From Chloroflexota bacterium (GTDB taxonomy: Bacteria; Chloroflexota; Dehalococcoidia; Lucifugimonadales; UBA2985), in contig JAPPHY010000016.1 in the NCBI GenBank assembly GCA_028877205.1, positions 1 to 64,000 on the forward strand: DNA of 64,000 nt, written 5' to 3'. Position numbers and translations under genes: made by a program. The notes under the pieces were generated by a model, which worked only from the letters and a program-made list of their open reading frames with translations, was not told where the DNA came from and searched no databases. Shown piece by piece: positions 54,854 through 62,910 of this stretch; within the stretch, counting starts at the first letter, position 1; the number at the start of each line of letters is the position of its first letter.

Positions 54854-55248
54854 GCCTGGAGAACTTCCTTCTCGTATCCGCGGTGATCTTCAGCATCGGG
54901 CTGTACGGCGCGCTCTCAAAGAAGAACGTGATCGCGGTCCTCATGTCGATCGAGCTCATGTTCAACGCCGTCAACATTGCGCTGCTGGCGTTCAGCCGGT
55001 ACGTGGTGCCGCAAAGGATTGCCGTCGACCCGGCAGGCGCTGAGGCCGAGATTGCAAACGCGATGATGTCGGAGGGAGTGGCGCTCGGCGAGACGGTGCT
55101 GAGCAGCCTCCTGACGGGCCACATTTTCGCCGTATTCATCATTACCATTGCCGCCGCGGAGGTTGCGCTCGGGTTGGGCATCGTAATAGCCATGTACCGC
55201 AACAGATCGTCGGTGGACGTTACTCAGGCCAACATGATGAGTGGTTAG
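54850..55248 (+). CDS. nuoK: NADH-quinone oxidoreductase subunit K, probable CTG start
   Basis: A 132-residue subunit with three helices: SLENFLLVSAVIFSIGLYGALSKKNVIAVLMSIELMFNAVNIALLAFSRY. The family starts about here, but the frame has no ATG, GTG or TTG before GTG 54883, which would cut half of helix 1. CTG 54850 overlaps the nuoJ stop (CTGA) and has GGAGGG seven bases upstream, so it is the likely start. The protein is longer than E. coli NuoK (100 residues) at the hydrophilic loop after SRYVVPQ. Confidence 0.88.
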   Translation: MSLENFLLVSAVIFSIGLYGALSKKNVIAVLMSIELMFNAVNIALLAFSRYVVPQRIAVDPAGAEAEIANAMMSEGVALGETVLSSLLTGHIFAVFIITIAAAEVALGLGIVIAMYRNRSSVDVTQANMMSG

Positions 55249-55254
55249 TACGCT

Positions 55255-55449
55255 ATGTGGGTTGATTTCAAGAAGGCGCCAAACCTGATGATCGCGGAGA
55301 TGTGGAAGGAGCTCCTCGAGGGAGAGGGTCTGCCCGCGCAGATCCTGCCTGAGGGTGACATCCTCTCCTGGGGCGAGCGAGTGCCCTACCGCGTAATGGT
55401 CCCGCGGGGCAGGGAGCACGTGGCTGAGGAGATCCTTCGCAAGCTGTAG
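55255..55449 (+). CDS. Small DUF2007-like protein inside the nuo operon
   Basis: A 64-residue soluble protein, MWVDFKKAPNLMIAEMWKELLEGEGLPAQILPEG..., ending in PYRVMVPRGREHVAEEILRKL. This layout is that of DUF2007 putative signalling or binding domains. It starts six bases after nuoK and lies before nuoL, so it is co-transcribed. A role in complex I assembly or regulation is inferred from position only. Confidence 0.75.
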   Translation: MWVDFKKAPNLMIAEMWKELLEGEGLPAQILPEGDILSWGERVPYRVMVPRGREHVAEEILRKL

Positions 55450-55507
55450 GGCAGAAGCCTCGCAGTGCGGCACATCGAAATGACTAAGGGAGCGGCATAA
55501 CAGCATC

Positions 55508-57511
55508 ATGACTGAAGGAGCAGCCTGGGCCATACTCTTTCTTCCCCTGGCCTCATTCCTTGTCATCGCGCTCGTCATCAGGCCCTTCCTGAACCGCTAC
55601 GACAGCCTGAGCGGCTACGTGACCATCCTCGCAATTGGAGCCGCGTTCGTGCTATCCCTTATGGCCCTGGCGGAGGTCGCGAGCGGCAAGGGCGAGATCG
55701 GATGGGCGGCGCACTCCTGGCTGGTCATCGGCAGCCTGGACATCTCGGTCGGCATACTCATGGACCCGCTGACCGCGATCATGCTGGTTGTGGTGAGCGG
55801 AGTCAGTCTTGCCGTGCAGATTTACTCGCAGGGCTACATGAAAGGCGACTCCGGGTACTCCCGCTACTTCGCCTTCATGTCCCTGTTCACGGCGTCCATG
55901 CTGGGGCTGGTCCTGTCCCGTAACATCATCCAGGTGTACGTCTTCTGGGAGCTCGTGGGTCTTTCCTCCTACCTGCTCATCGGCTTCTGGCACGACAGGC
56001 CGTCCGCGGCGGCAGCGGCGAAGAAGGCGTTCCTGGTCACGAGACTCGGCGACGTGGGCTTCATGCTGGCCATCCTGTATCTGTTCTTCAACCGGGAAGC
56101 GTTCCTCAGTCAGGGACTCAACCCCTTCGAGATCGGGCACATCAACCTGCTGGCCCAGGGAGGCGAGCTGGCGGGCGCGCAGATAGTGGCGATGGGCAGC
56201 GGCGTTGCAACGTGGGTCGCGCTGGGCATCTTCGCCGGCGCGGTGGGCAAGTCGGCGCAGTTCCCGCTGCACGTGTGGCTGCCGGACGCAATGGAAGGCC
56301 CGACGCCGGTCAGCGCGCTCATCCACGCGGCGACGATGGTCGTGGCAGGTGTGTTCCTGGTGGCGCGTTTCTTCCCGCTGTTCGAGGCCTCTACCACTGC
56401 GATGGGCGTGGTGGCGGCGATCGGCGCATTCACGGCGTTCTTCGCGGCCACAATGGGCCTGGTGATGTTCGACATCAAACGCGTCCTCGCGTACTCCACA
56501 GTGAGCCAGCTGGGATACATGATGCTGGCCCTGGGCGTGGGCGCATACGAGGCCGCAATCTTTCACCTGTTCAACCACGCCTTCTTCAAGGCGCTCCTTT
56601 TCCTGGGCTCCGGCAGCGTGAACCACGCCACTGGGACGTTCGACATGCGATACATGGGCGGCCTGAGGAGGCACATGCCCTGGACTTACATCACGTTCCT
56701 CATTGCCGCGCTCAGCATCTGTGGTCTCTTCCCGTTGGCGGGCTTCTGGAGCAAGGATGAGATCCTGGTCGCGGCGTGGAACTTCGGCGGTGGGCTGGGC
56801 CAGGTCGTGTTCTGGCTGGCACTGGTGACCGCCTTCATGACCGCGTTCTACATCTTCCGGGCTTTGTTCATGACGTTCCACGGCGAGTTCCAGGGCGGCG
56901 TCGAGGCCGAGCACGGCGGCCACAACGGTGGAGGCCACGGAGTACACCTTGCGGAGTCGCCGATGGTGATGGTGCTCCCGATGGCCGTCCTGGCCGTCCT
57001 GTCGATCGTGTCCGGCTTCATGGCCAACCCGCTCAACTCGGCGTGGGGCCTGGGAGTGATACCTGCGCACTGGTTCGTCGACTTCCTGGACCACGTCGAG
57101 CTGGTGTCCCTGCACGCCGCGAAGTTTAATCTCGTGATGGCTGCACTGGGGACGGCGGTGGCGCTGGCGGGCATCGGTCTGGCGTACCTGATGTACTACC
57201 GGCGCAGCGTCGATCCCGACGACATCGCCGCTGGCATGGGACCGGGGTACACGGCCGCGGTGCACAAGTACTACTTCGACAACCTCTACGAAGATGTGGT
57301 CACACGCGGGCTCTTCTATCGAGGGCTGGCGCTGGCAACGGACTGGATAGACAGGAACATCGTGGACATGGCGGGCACGGCCATCGCCTGGGTGGGCAGG
57401 AACATGGGGCGGGCTATCGGCAAGCTGGAGACTGGGCAGGTGCAGGCCTACGGGGCGGGCATATCCGCGGGACTGGTGCTTATCGTCGTGGTGTTTGTGA
57501 TATGGAGTTGA
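55508..57511 (+). CDS. nuoL: NADH-quinone oxidoreductase subunit L
   Basis: A 667-residue antiporter-like subunit. VYVFWELVGLSSYLLIGFWHDRPSAAAAAKKAFLVTRLGDVGFM, GAVGKSAQFPLHVWLPDAMEGPTPVSALIHAATMV and AYSTVSQLGYMMLALG hold the key Glu and Lys residues of the proton channel. The long lateral helix follows near the C-terminus. A His-rich linker (HGGHNGGGHGVH) is present around residues 470-482. Confidence 0.97.
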   Translation: MTEGAAWAILFLPLASFLVIALVIRPFLNRYDSLSGYVTILAIGAAFVLSLMALAEVASGKGEIGWAAHSWLVIGSLDISVGILMDPLTAIMLVVVSGVSLAVQIYSQGYMKGDSGYSRYFAFMSLFTASMLGLVLSRNIIQVYVFWELVGLSSYLLIGFWHDRPSAAAAAKKAFLVTRLGDVGFMLAILYLFFNREAFLSQGLNPFEIGHINLLAQGGELAGAQIVAMGSGVATWVALGIFAGAVGKSAQFPLHVWLPDAMEGPTPVSALIHAATMVVAGVFLVARFFPLFEASTTAMGVVAAIGAFTAFFAATMGLVMFDIKRVLAYSTVSQLGYMMLALGVGAYEAAIFHLFNHAFFKALLFLGSGSVNHATGTFDMRYMGGLRRHMPWTYITFLIAALSICGLFPLAGFWSKDEILVAAWNFGGGLGQVVFWLALVTAFMTAFYIFRALFMTFHGEFQGGVEAEHGGHNGGGHGVHLAESPMVMVLPMAVLAVLSIVSGFMANPLNSAWGLGVIPAHWFVDFLDHVELVSLHAAKFNLVMAALGTAVALAGIGLAYLMYYRRSVDPDDIAAGMGPGYTAAVHKYYFDNLYEDVVTRGLFYRGLALATDWIDRNIVDMAGTAIAWVGRNMGRAIGKLETGQVQAYGAGISAGLVLIVVVFVIWS

Positions 57512-57533
57512 GAACGGTACAGAGGGTAGCTGA

Positions 57534-59027
57534 GTGCTTTCTGCCATAGTCTTCTTTCCGCTAATCTCTGCGGGCATAATCCTGGTGCTGCTGAGGGACG
57601 CCAGGCAGATAAAGGTGTTCGCTCTGGCGGTGACGGTGCTGGAGCTTGCGCTGGCGATCGCCATCTTCGTTGTGTTCCGCGTGGAGGACTACAACGTTGT
57701 GGACAACATGGAGTTGGTGGAGGATGTGAGTTGGATTGCAGCGCTGGACATTCGTTATCACCTGGGAGTGGACGGCCTGAGCGTGCCCCTGGTGCTGCTC
57801 ACGGCGCTGCTCGGAATGTGCGCTGCCTTCGCATCCTGGAGTGTGACTCACCGGGTGAAGGAGTACTTCGTTTGGCTGCTGGTGCTTCAGACGGCGGTCA
57901 CCGGCGTGTTCGTCTCGCTGGACGCCGTGCTGTTCTTCATCTTCTGGGAGCTGGAGCTCCTGCCTATGTACTTCCTCATCTCGATTTGGGGAAGCGGGCG
58001 GCGAGAGTACTCCGCGATGAAGTTCATCATATTCACCCTGCTCGGCAGCGCCTTCATGTTTGTGGGCATTCTCGCGTTGTACTTCTCGACCGGCACGTTC
58101 AACCTCGTGGAGCTGCAGGGCGTGGAAGGCGCGCGGCTGCTGCTCCCGGCGGGAGCCATCTTCGCCTTCCTCTTCATTGGATTCGCGGTCAAGCTGCCGG
58201 TGTGGCCCGTTCACACTTGGCTACCCGACGCCCACACGGACGCTCCGACCGCCGTGAGCGTGATGCTCGCAGGCGTACTGCTGAAGATGGGCGGCTACGG
58301 CATGATACGGCTGGCGGTGGGCATGTTCCCCGGCCGGGCACAGGAGTACGCCTGGCTGCTTGCGGTGCTCGCCATCATCAGCGTGCTGTACGGTGCAGTG
58401 GTGACGATTCGCCAGACCGACCTCAAACGACTGGTGGCGTTTAGCAGCATTAGCCACATGGGTTACGTGCTGCTGGGCATTGCGTCGGTGGTGGGAGCCG
58501 GCGGCGTGGTGAACGCCGTTGGGCTGACCGGCGCTGCGATGCAGATGTTCACTCACGGCACCATCACCGGCCTCCTGTTCCTGGTGGTGGGACTGGTGTA
58601 CGAGAAGGCTCACACGCGCCACATTCCTGACATGGGAGGGCTGGCCTCCAACATGCCCGTTATCGCGGTGGTGTTCCTGCTCGCGGGTCTCGCATCGCTT
58701 GGCCTTCCCGGCACGAGCGGCTTCGTGTCTGAGCTGCTCGTGTTCCTGGGCACCTTCGAGGTCTGGGGTTGGATCACCGCCCTTGCGGTCTTTGCAATCG
58801 TGCTGACGGCCGGATACATCCTGTGGATGCTGCAGCGGGCGTTCTTCGGCCCGCAGCTGCCCCGGTTCGCAGGCGTGGGCGACACCACCGCCCTCGAGGC
58901 CGTTCCCATGGTCGCCCTGGTCGCAGCTATCATGGTGGTGGGCGTGTACCCGGCGGTAGTCTCCGACGTATTCGCCCTGGGCCTTGAGCCCATAGTCACA
59001 TCGCTTCAGCAGGGGGCAGTCCCCTAG
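57534..59027 (+). CDS. nuoM: NADH-quinone oxidoreductase subunit M
   Basis: A 497-residue antiporter-like subunit: FFIFWELELLPMYFLISIWGSGRREYSAMKFIIFTLLGSAFM, KLPVWPVHTWLPDAHTDAPTAVSVMLAGVLLKMGGYGM and AFSSISHMGYVLLG contain the proton-channel Glu/Lys residues. GTG 57534 follows nuoL after 22 bases. Confidence 0.97.
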   Translation: MLSAIVFFPLISAGIILVLLRDARQIKVFALAVTVLELALAIAIFVVFRVEDYNVVDNMELVEDVSWIAALDIRYHLGVDGLSVPLVLLTALLGMCAAFASWSVTHRVKEYFVWLLVLQTAVTGVFVSLDAVLFFIFWELELLPMYFLISIWGSGRREYSAMKFIIFTLLGSAFMFVGILALYFSTGTFNLVELQGVEGARLLLPAGAIFAFLFIGFAVKLPVWPVHTWLPDAHTDAPTAVSVMLAGVLLKMGGYGMIRLAVGMFPGRAQEYAWLLAVLAIISVLYGAVVTIRQTDLKRLVAFSSISHMGYVLLGIASVVGAGGVVNAVGLTGAAMQMFTHGTITGLLFLVVGLVYEKAHTRHIPDMGGLASNMPVIAVVFLLAGLASLGLPGTSGFVSELLVFLGTFEVWGWITALAVFAIVLTAGYILWMLQRAFFGPQLPRFAGVGDTTALEAVPMVALVAAIMVVGVYPAVVSDVFALGLEPIVTSLQQGAVP

Positions 59028-59039
59028 CGGGGAATCGAC

Positions 59040-60524
59040 ATGACGCTTCACGACGTATATCTGCTCTCTCCCGAGCTGTCGCTTGCGGCGCTGGGGCTGG
59101 TGGTCATCCTGGTGGACATGACCTTCCGCAACAAGGGCCTGCTAGCCATAGTCTCGGTGGTGGGACTGGCGGTGCCGATTGCGCTCAGCCTCATCCTGTG
59201 GTCCGACCTCGGTGGTGAGCCGGGTGCACAGATGACCGGCATCTTCGGCACGCTGGCCGTCGACAAGTTCAGCCTCTTCATCAAGTTCCTGGTTCTGGGC
59301 GTAGTCGGCCTGGTCATCATGTCCTCAGTAGGCTACGTGTCCAATATTCGATTCTTCCCGGGCGAGTACCACGGACTGATGCTGTTCTCGGCCAGCGGCA
59401 TGATGCTGCTTGCCGCGACCACGGATCTGATCTCGATCTACATTGCGCTGGAGCTGACCTCCCTGCCCCTCGCTGCGCTGGCCGCCTTCCAGAGGGACTC
59501 GCGCTCCACGGAGGCGGGAATGAAGTTCCTGCTCCTGAGCGCCATGAGCTCTGCCGTACTCCTGTATGGCATGGCGCTGGTCTACGGCTTCACAGGCACC
59601 ACGCATCTTGACGGCATACTCGAGAGGCTCGGCCAGGCGCTGGACCCGTCTGTGCCTTTCGGCAGCTACGGCCTGTTCATTGGCGTGGTGATGGTGGTGG
59701 CAGGCTTCGGGTTCAAGATATCGGCGGTGCCGTTCCAGATGTGGGTGCCGGACGTGTACGAGGGAGCGCCCACGCCAGTCACGGCGTACCTGTCCGTTGC
59801 GAGCAAGGCGGCTGGATTCGCGGTCATTCTGCGAGTGTTCTACGTGGCATTCGGCGAGATCAGCCTCGACTGGTCCGGCCTGTTCGCCGTGCTCAGCGCG
59901 CTATCGATGACGGTCGGGAACCTGGTAGCGATCGCGCAGCGCAACATCAAGCGGATGCTGGCCTACAGCACCATTGCCCACGCGGGCTACCTGCTGGCGG
60001 GTGTGGCGGCGATCGCCGCCCGCGTGCCGGAGGGCGAGTCGTCGATCGGGCCCAGCGGCGTGCTCTTCTACCTGGTGGGTTACGCCTTCACCAACCTTGC
60101 CGCCTTCTTCGCCATAATCGCGATCTCCAACCGCACGGGCAGCGAGATGATAAGCAGCTTCGCCGGGATGGGACGGCGAGCGCCCTTACTGGCAATCGTG
60201 CTTGCCTTCGCGATGGTGTCGCTGCTCGGCATACCACCGACGGCGGGCTTCATGGGCAAGCTGTACGTGTTCAGCGCCGCGATGAAGGCCGACCTGGCGT
60301 GGCTCGTCGTGGTGGGCGTTGTGAACAGCGCCGTGTCCGCGTACTACTACCTGCGTGTGGTGCGGGTGATGTACATGACGGATCCGGAGGACGAAGAGCG
60401 CGTGCCGGTGGTCCGCGTGCCTATGGTTGCGCTGTATCTGACGGGCCTCGGTATACTGGCGCTGGGCGTTTTCCCCGGCCCCATCATGAACGTAGCTGAG
60501 AAGGCTGCGGGGGTGCTGTTCTAG
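59040..60524 (+). CDS. nuoN: NADH-quinone oxidoreductase subunit N
   Basis: A 494-residue antiporter-like subunit: DLISIYIALELTSLPLAALAAFQRDSRSTEAGMKFLLLSAMSSA, FKISAVPFQMWVPDVYEGAPTPVTAYLSVASKAAGFA and LAYSTIAHAGYLLAG. It ends the operon; nuoE, F and G are absent. Confidence 0.97.
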   Translation: MTLHDVYLLSPELSLAALGLVVILVDMTFRNKGLLAIVSVVGLAVPIALSLILWSDLGGEPGAQMTGIFGTLAVDKFSLFIKFLVLGVVGLVIMSSVGYVSNIRFFPGEYHGLMLFSASGMMLLAATTDLISIYIALELTSLPLAALAAFQRDSRSTEAGMKFLLLSAMSSAVLLYGMALVYGFTGTTHLDGILERLGQALDPSVPFGSYGLFIGVVMVVAGFGFKISAVPFQMWVPDVYEGAPTPVTAYLSVASKAAGFAVILRVFYVAFGEISLDWSGLFAVLSALSMTVGNLVAIAQRNIKRMLAYSTIAHAGYLLAGVAAIAARVPEGESSIGPSGVLFYLVGYAFTNLAAFFAIIAISNRTGSEMISSFAGMGRRAPLLAIVLAFAMVSLLGIPPTAGFMGKLYVFSAAMKADLAWLVVVGVVNSAVSAYYYLRVVRVMYMTDPEDEERVPVVRVPMVALYLTGLGILALGVFPGPIMNVAEKAAGVLF

Positions 60525-60610
60525 CGATCCCCGGGCTGCAGCAGCAGCGTGCGGCTCTGGTTTCTCCCCGTTCCTCTACTCCCGCGAGGGCAGGAGTTCA
60601 CTCAGCAGCA

Positions 60611-60645
60611 CTCGCTCGTCCTGAGCCTGTCAAAGGGCGTGAGGG
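60611..60645. repeat. Dispersed palindromic repeat, copy 8
   Basis: CTCGCTCGTCCTGAGCCTGTCAAAGGGCGTGAGGG, a decayed copy of the family first described at 3659. Confidence 0.7.
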
Positions 60646-60673
60646 AGTACACCCGAGTCGTTCATTACCCACC

Positions 60674-60846
60674 GTCATTCCGAGCCCATTCGGCTACGCT
60701 CAGGGTAAACTCAGCGCAGCGGAGTCGAGGAATCTAGGAGTTTCGCCACACCGTGCGACCGCCCGTCCCAAGAAGCACGCGAGGCATCATTTGGGGAAGC
60801 CGAGGTGCGCAGTTACCTTGGATTCCTCGACTGTGCTCGGAATGAC
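60674..60846. repeat. Inverted repeat pair of a second short repeat family
   Basis: GTCATTCCGAG (60674-60684) and GTCGAGGAATC (60724-60734) are mirrored by GATTCCTCGAC (60821-60831) and CTCGGAATGAC (60836-60846), so the element folds back on itself. The type GTCATTCCGAG...GAGGAATC is a common short intergenic repeat in many genomes. No open frame lies inside. Confidence 0.7.
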
Positions 60847-60870
60847 CTGAGCGAGGCGCGTTCGTTATCT

Positions 60871-60909
60871 GCCCGCTCAAGTGGTTCGACAGGCTCACCA
60901 TGAGCGGGC
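60871..60909. repeat. Dispersed palindromic repeat, copy 9 (inverted)
   Basis: GCCCGCTCAAGTGGTTCGACAGGCTCACCATGAGCGGGC, complementary at its ends and reversed relative to copy 8. Confidence 0.75.
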
Positions 60910-61008
60910 TAGGTGGCGGTGCGGACGCTCATATAGTTGACACGCTTCACCCCTGTATCAGGTACGGGCCGGGGCTATGAGCGGGCTGTCAGGCAAGAGC
61001 CGAACGCG

Positions 61009-61893
61009 CTAGGCGGAGAGCGCCACGCTGCTGAGGAGCTTCTTGGCGGAGATGATGTGCTTGTTGAGGCCCATGCTCTTGGCGTCCATGCCCATCGCCA
61101 GGCCAAGGACCTGCGGCAGGTGAAGAATTGGCAGGTCGATGGAGGTCTTGCGCATGGAGGCCGCCTTGGGCTGGAATCCGTCCAGATTCAGGTGGCACAG
61201 CGGGCAGGGCGTGACCATGGCGTCGGCGCCGAGTCCCTTGGCCTCGAGGGTGTGGTTGGCCACCATCGACACGGAGTTGCGCTCGTTGATGGTGAGGATG
61301 GGGAAGCCGCAGCAGCGTGTCTTGCCAGCGTACTCGACGGACTCCGCGCCCAGGGTCTCGATGACGCGCTCCAGCGAGTCCTCGCGCTCGGGGTGCTCGT
61401 CGAAGCCGAGCGCGCCGGTGGGCCGGATGATGTAGCAGCCGTAGAAGGGGGCCATCCGGAGCCCTTGCAGGGGAGTGGTGATGAAGGTCTTGAGGGTGTC
61501 CAGTCCCAAGTCCTCCACCAGTATCCACAGCAGGTGCTTGACCACCACCTCGCCCTTGTACTCCAGCCCCTCCTCAGCCAGGACCTCGTTGATCTCGGCC
61601 ATGTAGGCGGGGTCGTCGGCCATGCGCTTGTGCGCCTGGCTCATGGTGCCCTGGCAGGTGCTGCAGATGGTCATAATGGGCAGACCCATGTCCTCCGCCA
61701 TTGCGAACGTGCGAGCGTTGAGGGCATCGCCAAGGAGCTGGTTCTTCTCCTGCAGGACGCCGGCGCCGGTGCAGGCCGCGCCTTCCATGACCTCAAGCTC
61801 CAGGCCAAGTCGCTCGCAGACCTTCACGGCCGCGGGATACAGCTCCGGGCAGCCTCCGCGTGAGACGCAGCCGGGGAAGAACGCGTACTTCAT
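61009..61893 (-). CDS. SdhE/HdrB-like subunit with two CCG domains
   Basis: A 294-residue protein of the heterodisulfide reductase subunit B family. The first CCG domain reads FFPGCVSRGG...EGAACTGAG...ICSTCQG (one Cys of the CCG triad is missing), the second YGCYIIRP...KTRCCGFPIL...TPCPLCHLN. In archaeal and other non-classical succinate dehydrogenases the SdhE subunit with this domain replaces the usual membrane anchor and binds an unusual iron-sulfur cluster near the quinone. The start ATG 61893 overlaps the end of sdhB by four bases, confirming an operon. No hydrophobic anchor subunit follows within the window, so membrane attachment is unclear. Confidence 0.85.
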   Translation of the reverse strand: MKYAFFPGCVSRGGCPELYPAAVKVCERLGLELEVMEGAACTGAGVLQEKNQLLGDALNARTFAMAEDMGLPIMTICSTCQGTMSQAHKRMADDPAYMAEINEVLAEEGLEYKGEVVVKHLLWILVEDLGLDTLKTFITTPLQGLRMAPFYGCYIIRPTGALGFDEHPEREDSLERVIETLGAESVEYAGKTRCCGFPILTINERNSVSMVANHTLEAKGLGADAMVTPCPLCHLNLDGFQPKAASMRKTSIDLPILHLPQVLGLAMGMDAKSMGLNKHIISAKKLLSSVALSA

Positions 61894-62843
61894 CGCTTAC
61901 CCTCCACTTTGTCGAACAGCCGGCGGACCTTGTCCTTGCCGGGTATGGCCTTGTGAATTATTGGTGGCGTCTTGCCACGCAGGAACGCACGCAAGCCGAC
62001 CAGCGAAAGCCCCATCATGGCCTGGACGTTGAACACCCCGAACGTCCTCAGCGGCAGCTTGAGCTCGTCCAGGCGGCCGCTGTGCTTTATCGAGTCCGTG
62101 AACGCCTCTGTGTGGCGGGCACCGTTGTTGTTGCTGAACCCAGCCTCTATTGCCATGTCACGCAGCCCCATGATGCGGTCCATGGGGGCAACGCCCTTGG
62201 GGCAGACCTGAACGCACTCCATGCAGCGGGTGCAGTCCCAGATGCCGCCCGGCTGGCTGTACATCTGGAGACGGCTGCGGTCGGCGTCATCCCTGGGGTC
62301 GCCGACGAAGCGGTAGGCCTTGGCGAGGGCCGCCGGGCCCAGGAACCGCTGGTCGACCTCGATTGCGGTGCAGTCGGATACGCACGCCCCGCACATGATG
62401 CAGCTCATCACGCCGGCCAGGTGGAGCATCGTCTCGTTCGGCGCGAGGTACTCGGCCTCCGGTTCCTCTCCCTCCGGCTGAAGGTAGGGCTTCACGGCAC
62501 GCACGCGGTCCCAGAACGGCTTCATGTCCGATACCAGGTCCTTTACCACGGGCAGGTTGCCCATCGGCTCGACAGTGACCTGGTTCTGGGCGTTTGCCAC
62601 GTCCCGGACCTTGGTCTTGCACACCAGCTTGGCATGGCCGTTGACCCGCATGGAGCAGGAGCCGCAGATCGAGGCCCGGCAGGAGCAGCGGAGGGCCAGG
62701 CTGCCGTCCACTTCCTCTCTGACCTTGATGAGGGCATCCAGAACGGTGAAGTAGTCCTCCACCTCCAGGTTGTACTCCTGGAAGCGGGACTCCGGGCTCT
62801 CCGACTCAGGGTCAAACCGCCTGACGTTTAGCGTTACGTCCAT
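61890..62843 (-). CDS. sdhB: Succinate dehydrogenase/fumarate reductase iron-sulfur subunit
   Basis: A 317-residue SdhB. The N-terminal plant-type ferredoxin domain has CSCRASICGSCSMRVNG and LVCKTKV for the [2Fe-2S] cluster; CIMCGACVSDC and CTRCMECVQVCPKGV bind two more clusters. It passes electrons from SdhA to the quinone site. The protein is about 70 residues longer than E. coli SdhB, because of a C-terminal tail (ending FDKVEGKR). It lies between sdhA and sdhE. Confidence 0.93.
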   Translation of the reverse strand: MDVTLNVRRFDPESESPESRFQEYNLEVEDYFTVLDALIKVREEVDGSLALRCSCRASICGSCSMRVNGHAKLVCKTKVRDVANAQNQVTVEPMGNLPVVKDLVSDMKPFWDRVRAVKPYLQPEGEEPEAEYLAPNETMLHLAGVMSCIMCGACVSDCTAIEVDQRFLGPAALAKAYRFVGDPRDDADRSRLQMYSQPGGIWDCTRCMECVQVCPKGVAPMDRIMGLRDMAIEAGFSNNNGARHTEAFTDSIKHSGRLDELKLPLRTFGVFNVQAMMGLSLVGLRAFLRGKTPPIIHKAIPGKDKVRRLFDKVEGKR

Positions 62844-62910
62844 CCGATTCCTCCTGGAAGGGCACCGCCGTGCTCGGCGCTCACAACGCCTCCTTCGGCG
62901 GGCCTCACTG

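Larger units (their letters stand above)
60525..61008. other. Gene-free, repeat-rich spacer between nuoN and the sdh genes
   Basis: The nuo operon and the convergent sdh operon end here. No plausible gene is seen. The space contains two palindromic repeats (60611-60645 and 60871-60909) and an inverted pair at 60674-60846. A transcription terminator with a T run is not obvious for either operon. Confidence 0.7.

Noticed and set aside
55652-57664. 670-codon open frame on the minus strand opposite nuoL
   Set aside because: It is the high-GC antisense shadow of nuoL: composition is His/Gln/Arg-rich without any domain, and nuoL itself is fully conserved.
60937-61863. 308-codon frame on the plus strand opposite the SdhE-like gene
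   Set aside because: Shadow of the minus-strand gene; no start signal or domain.
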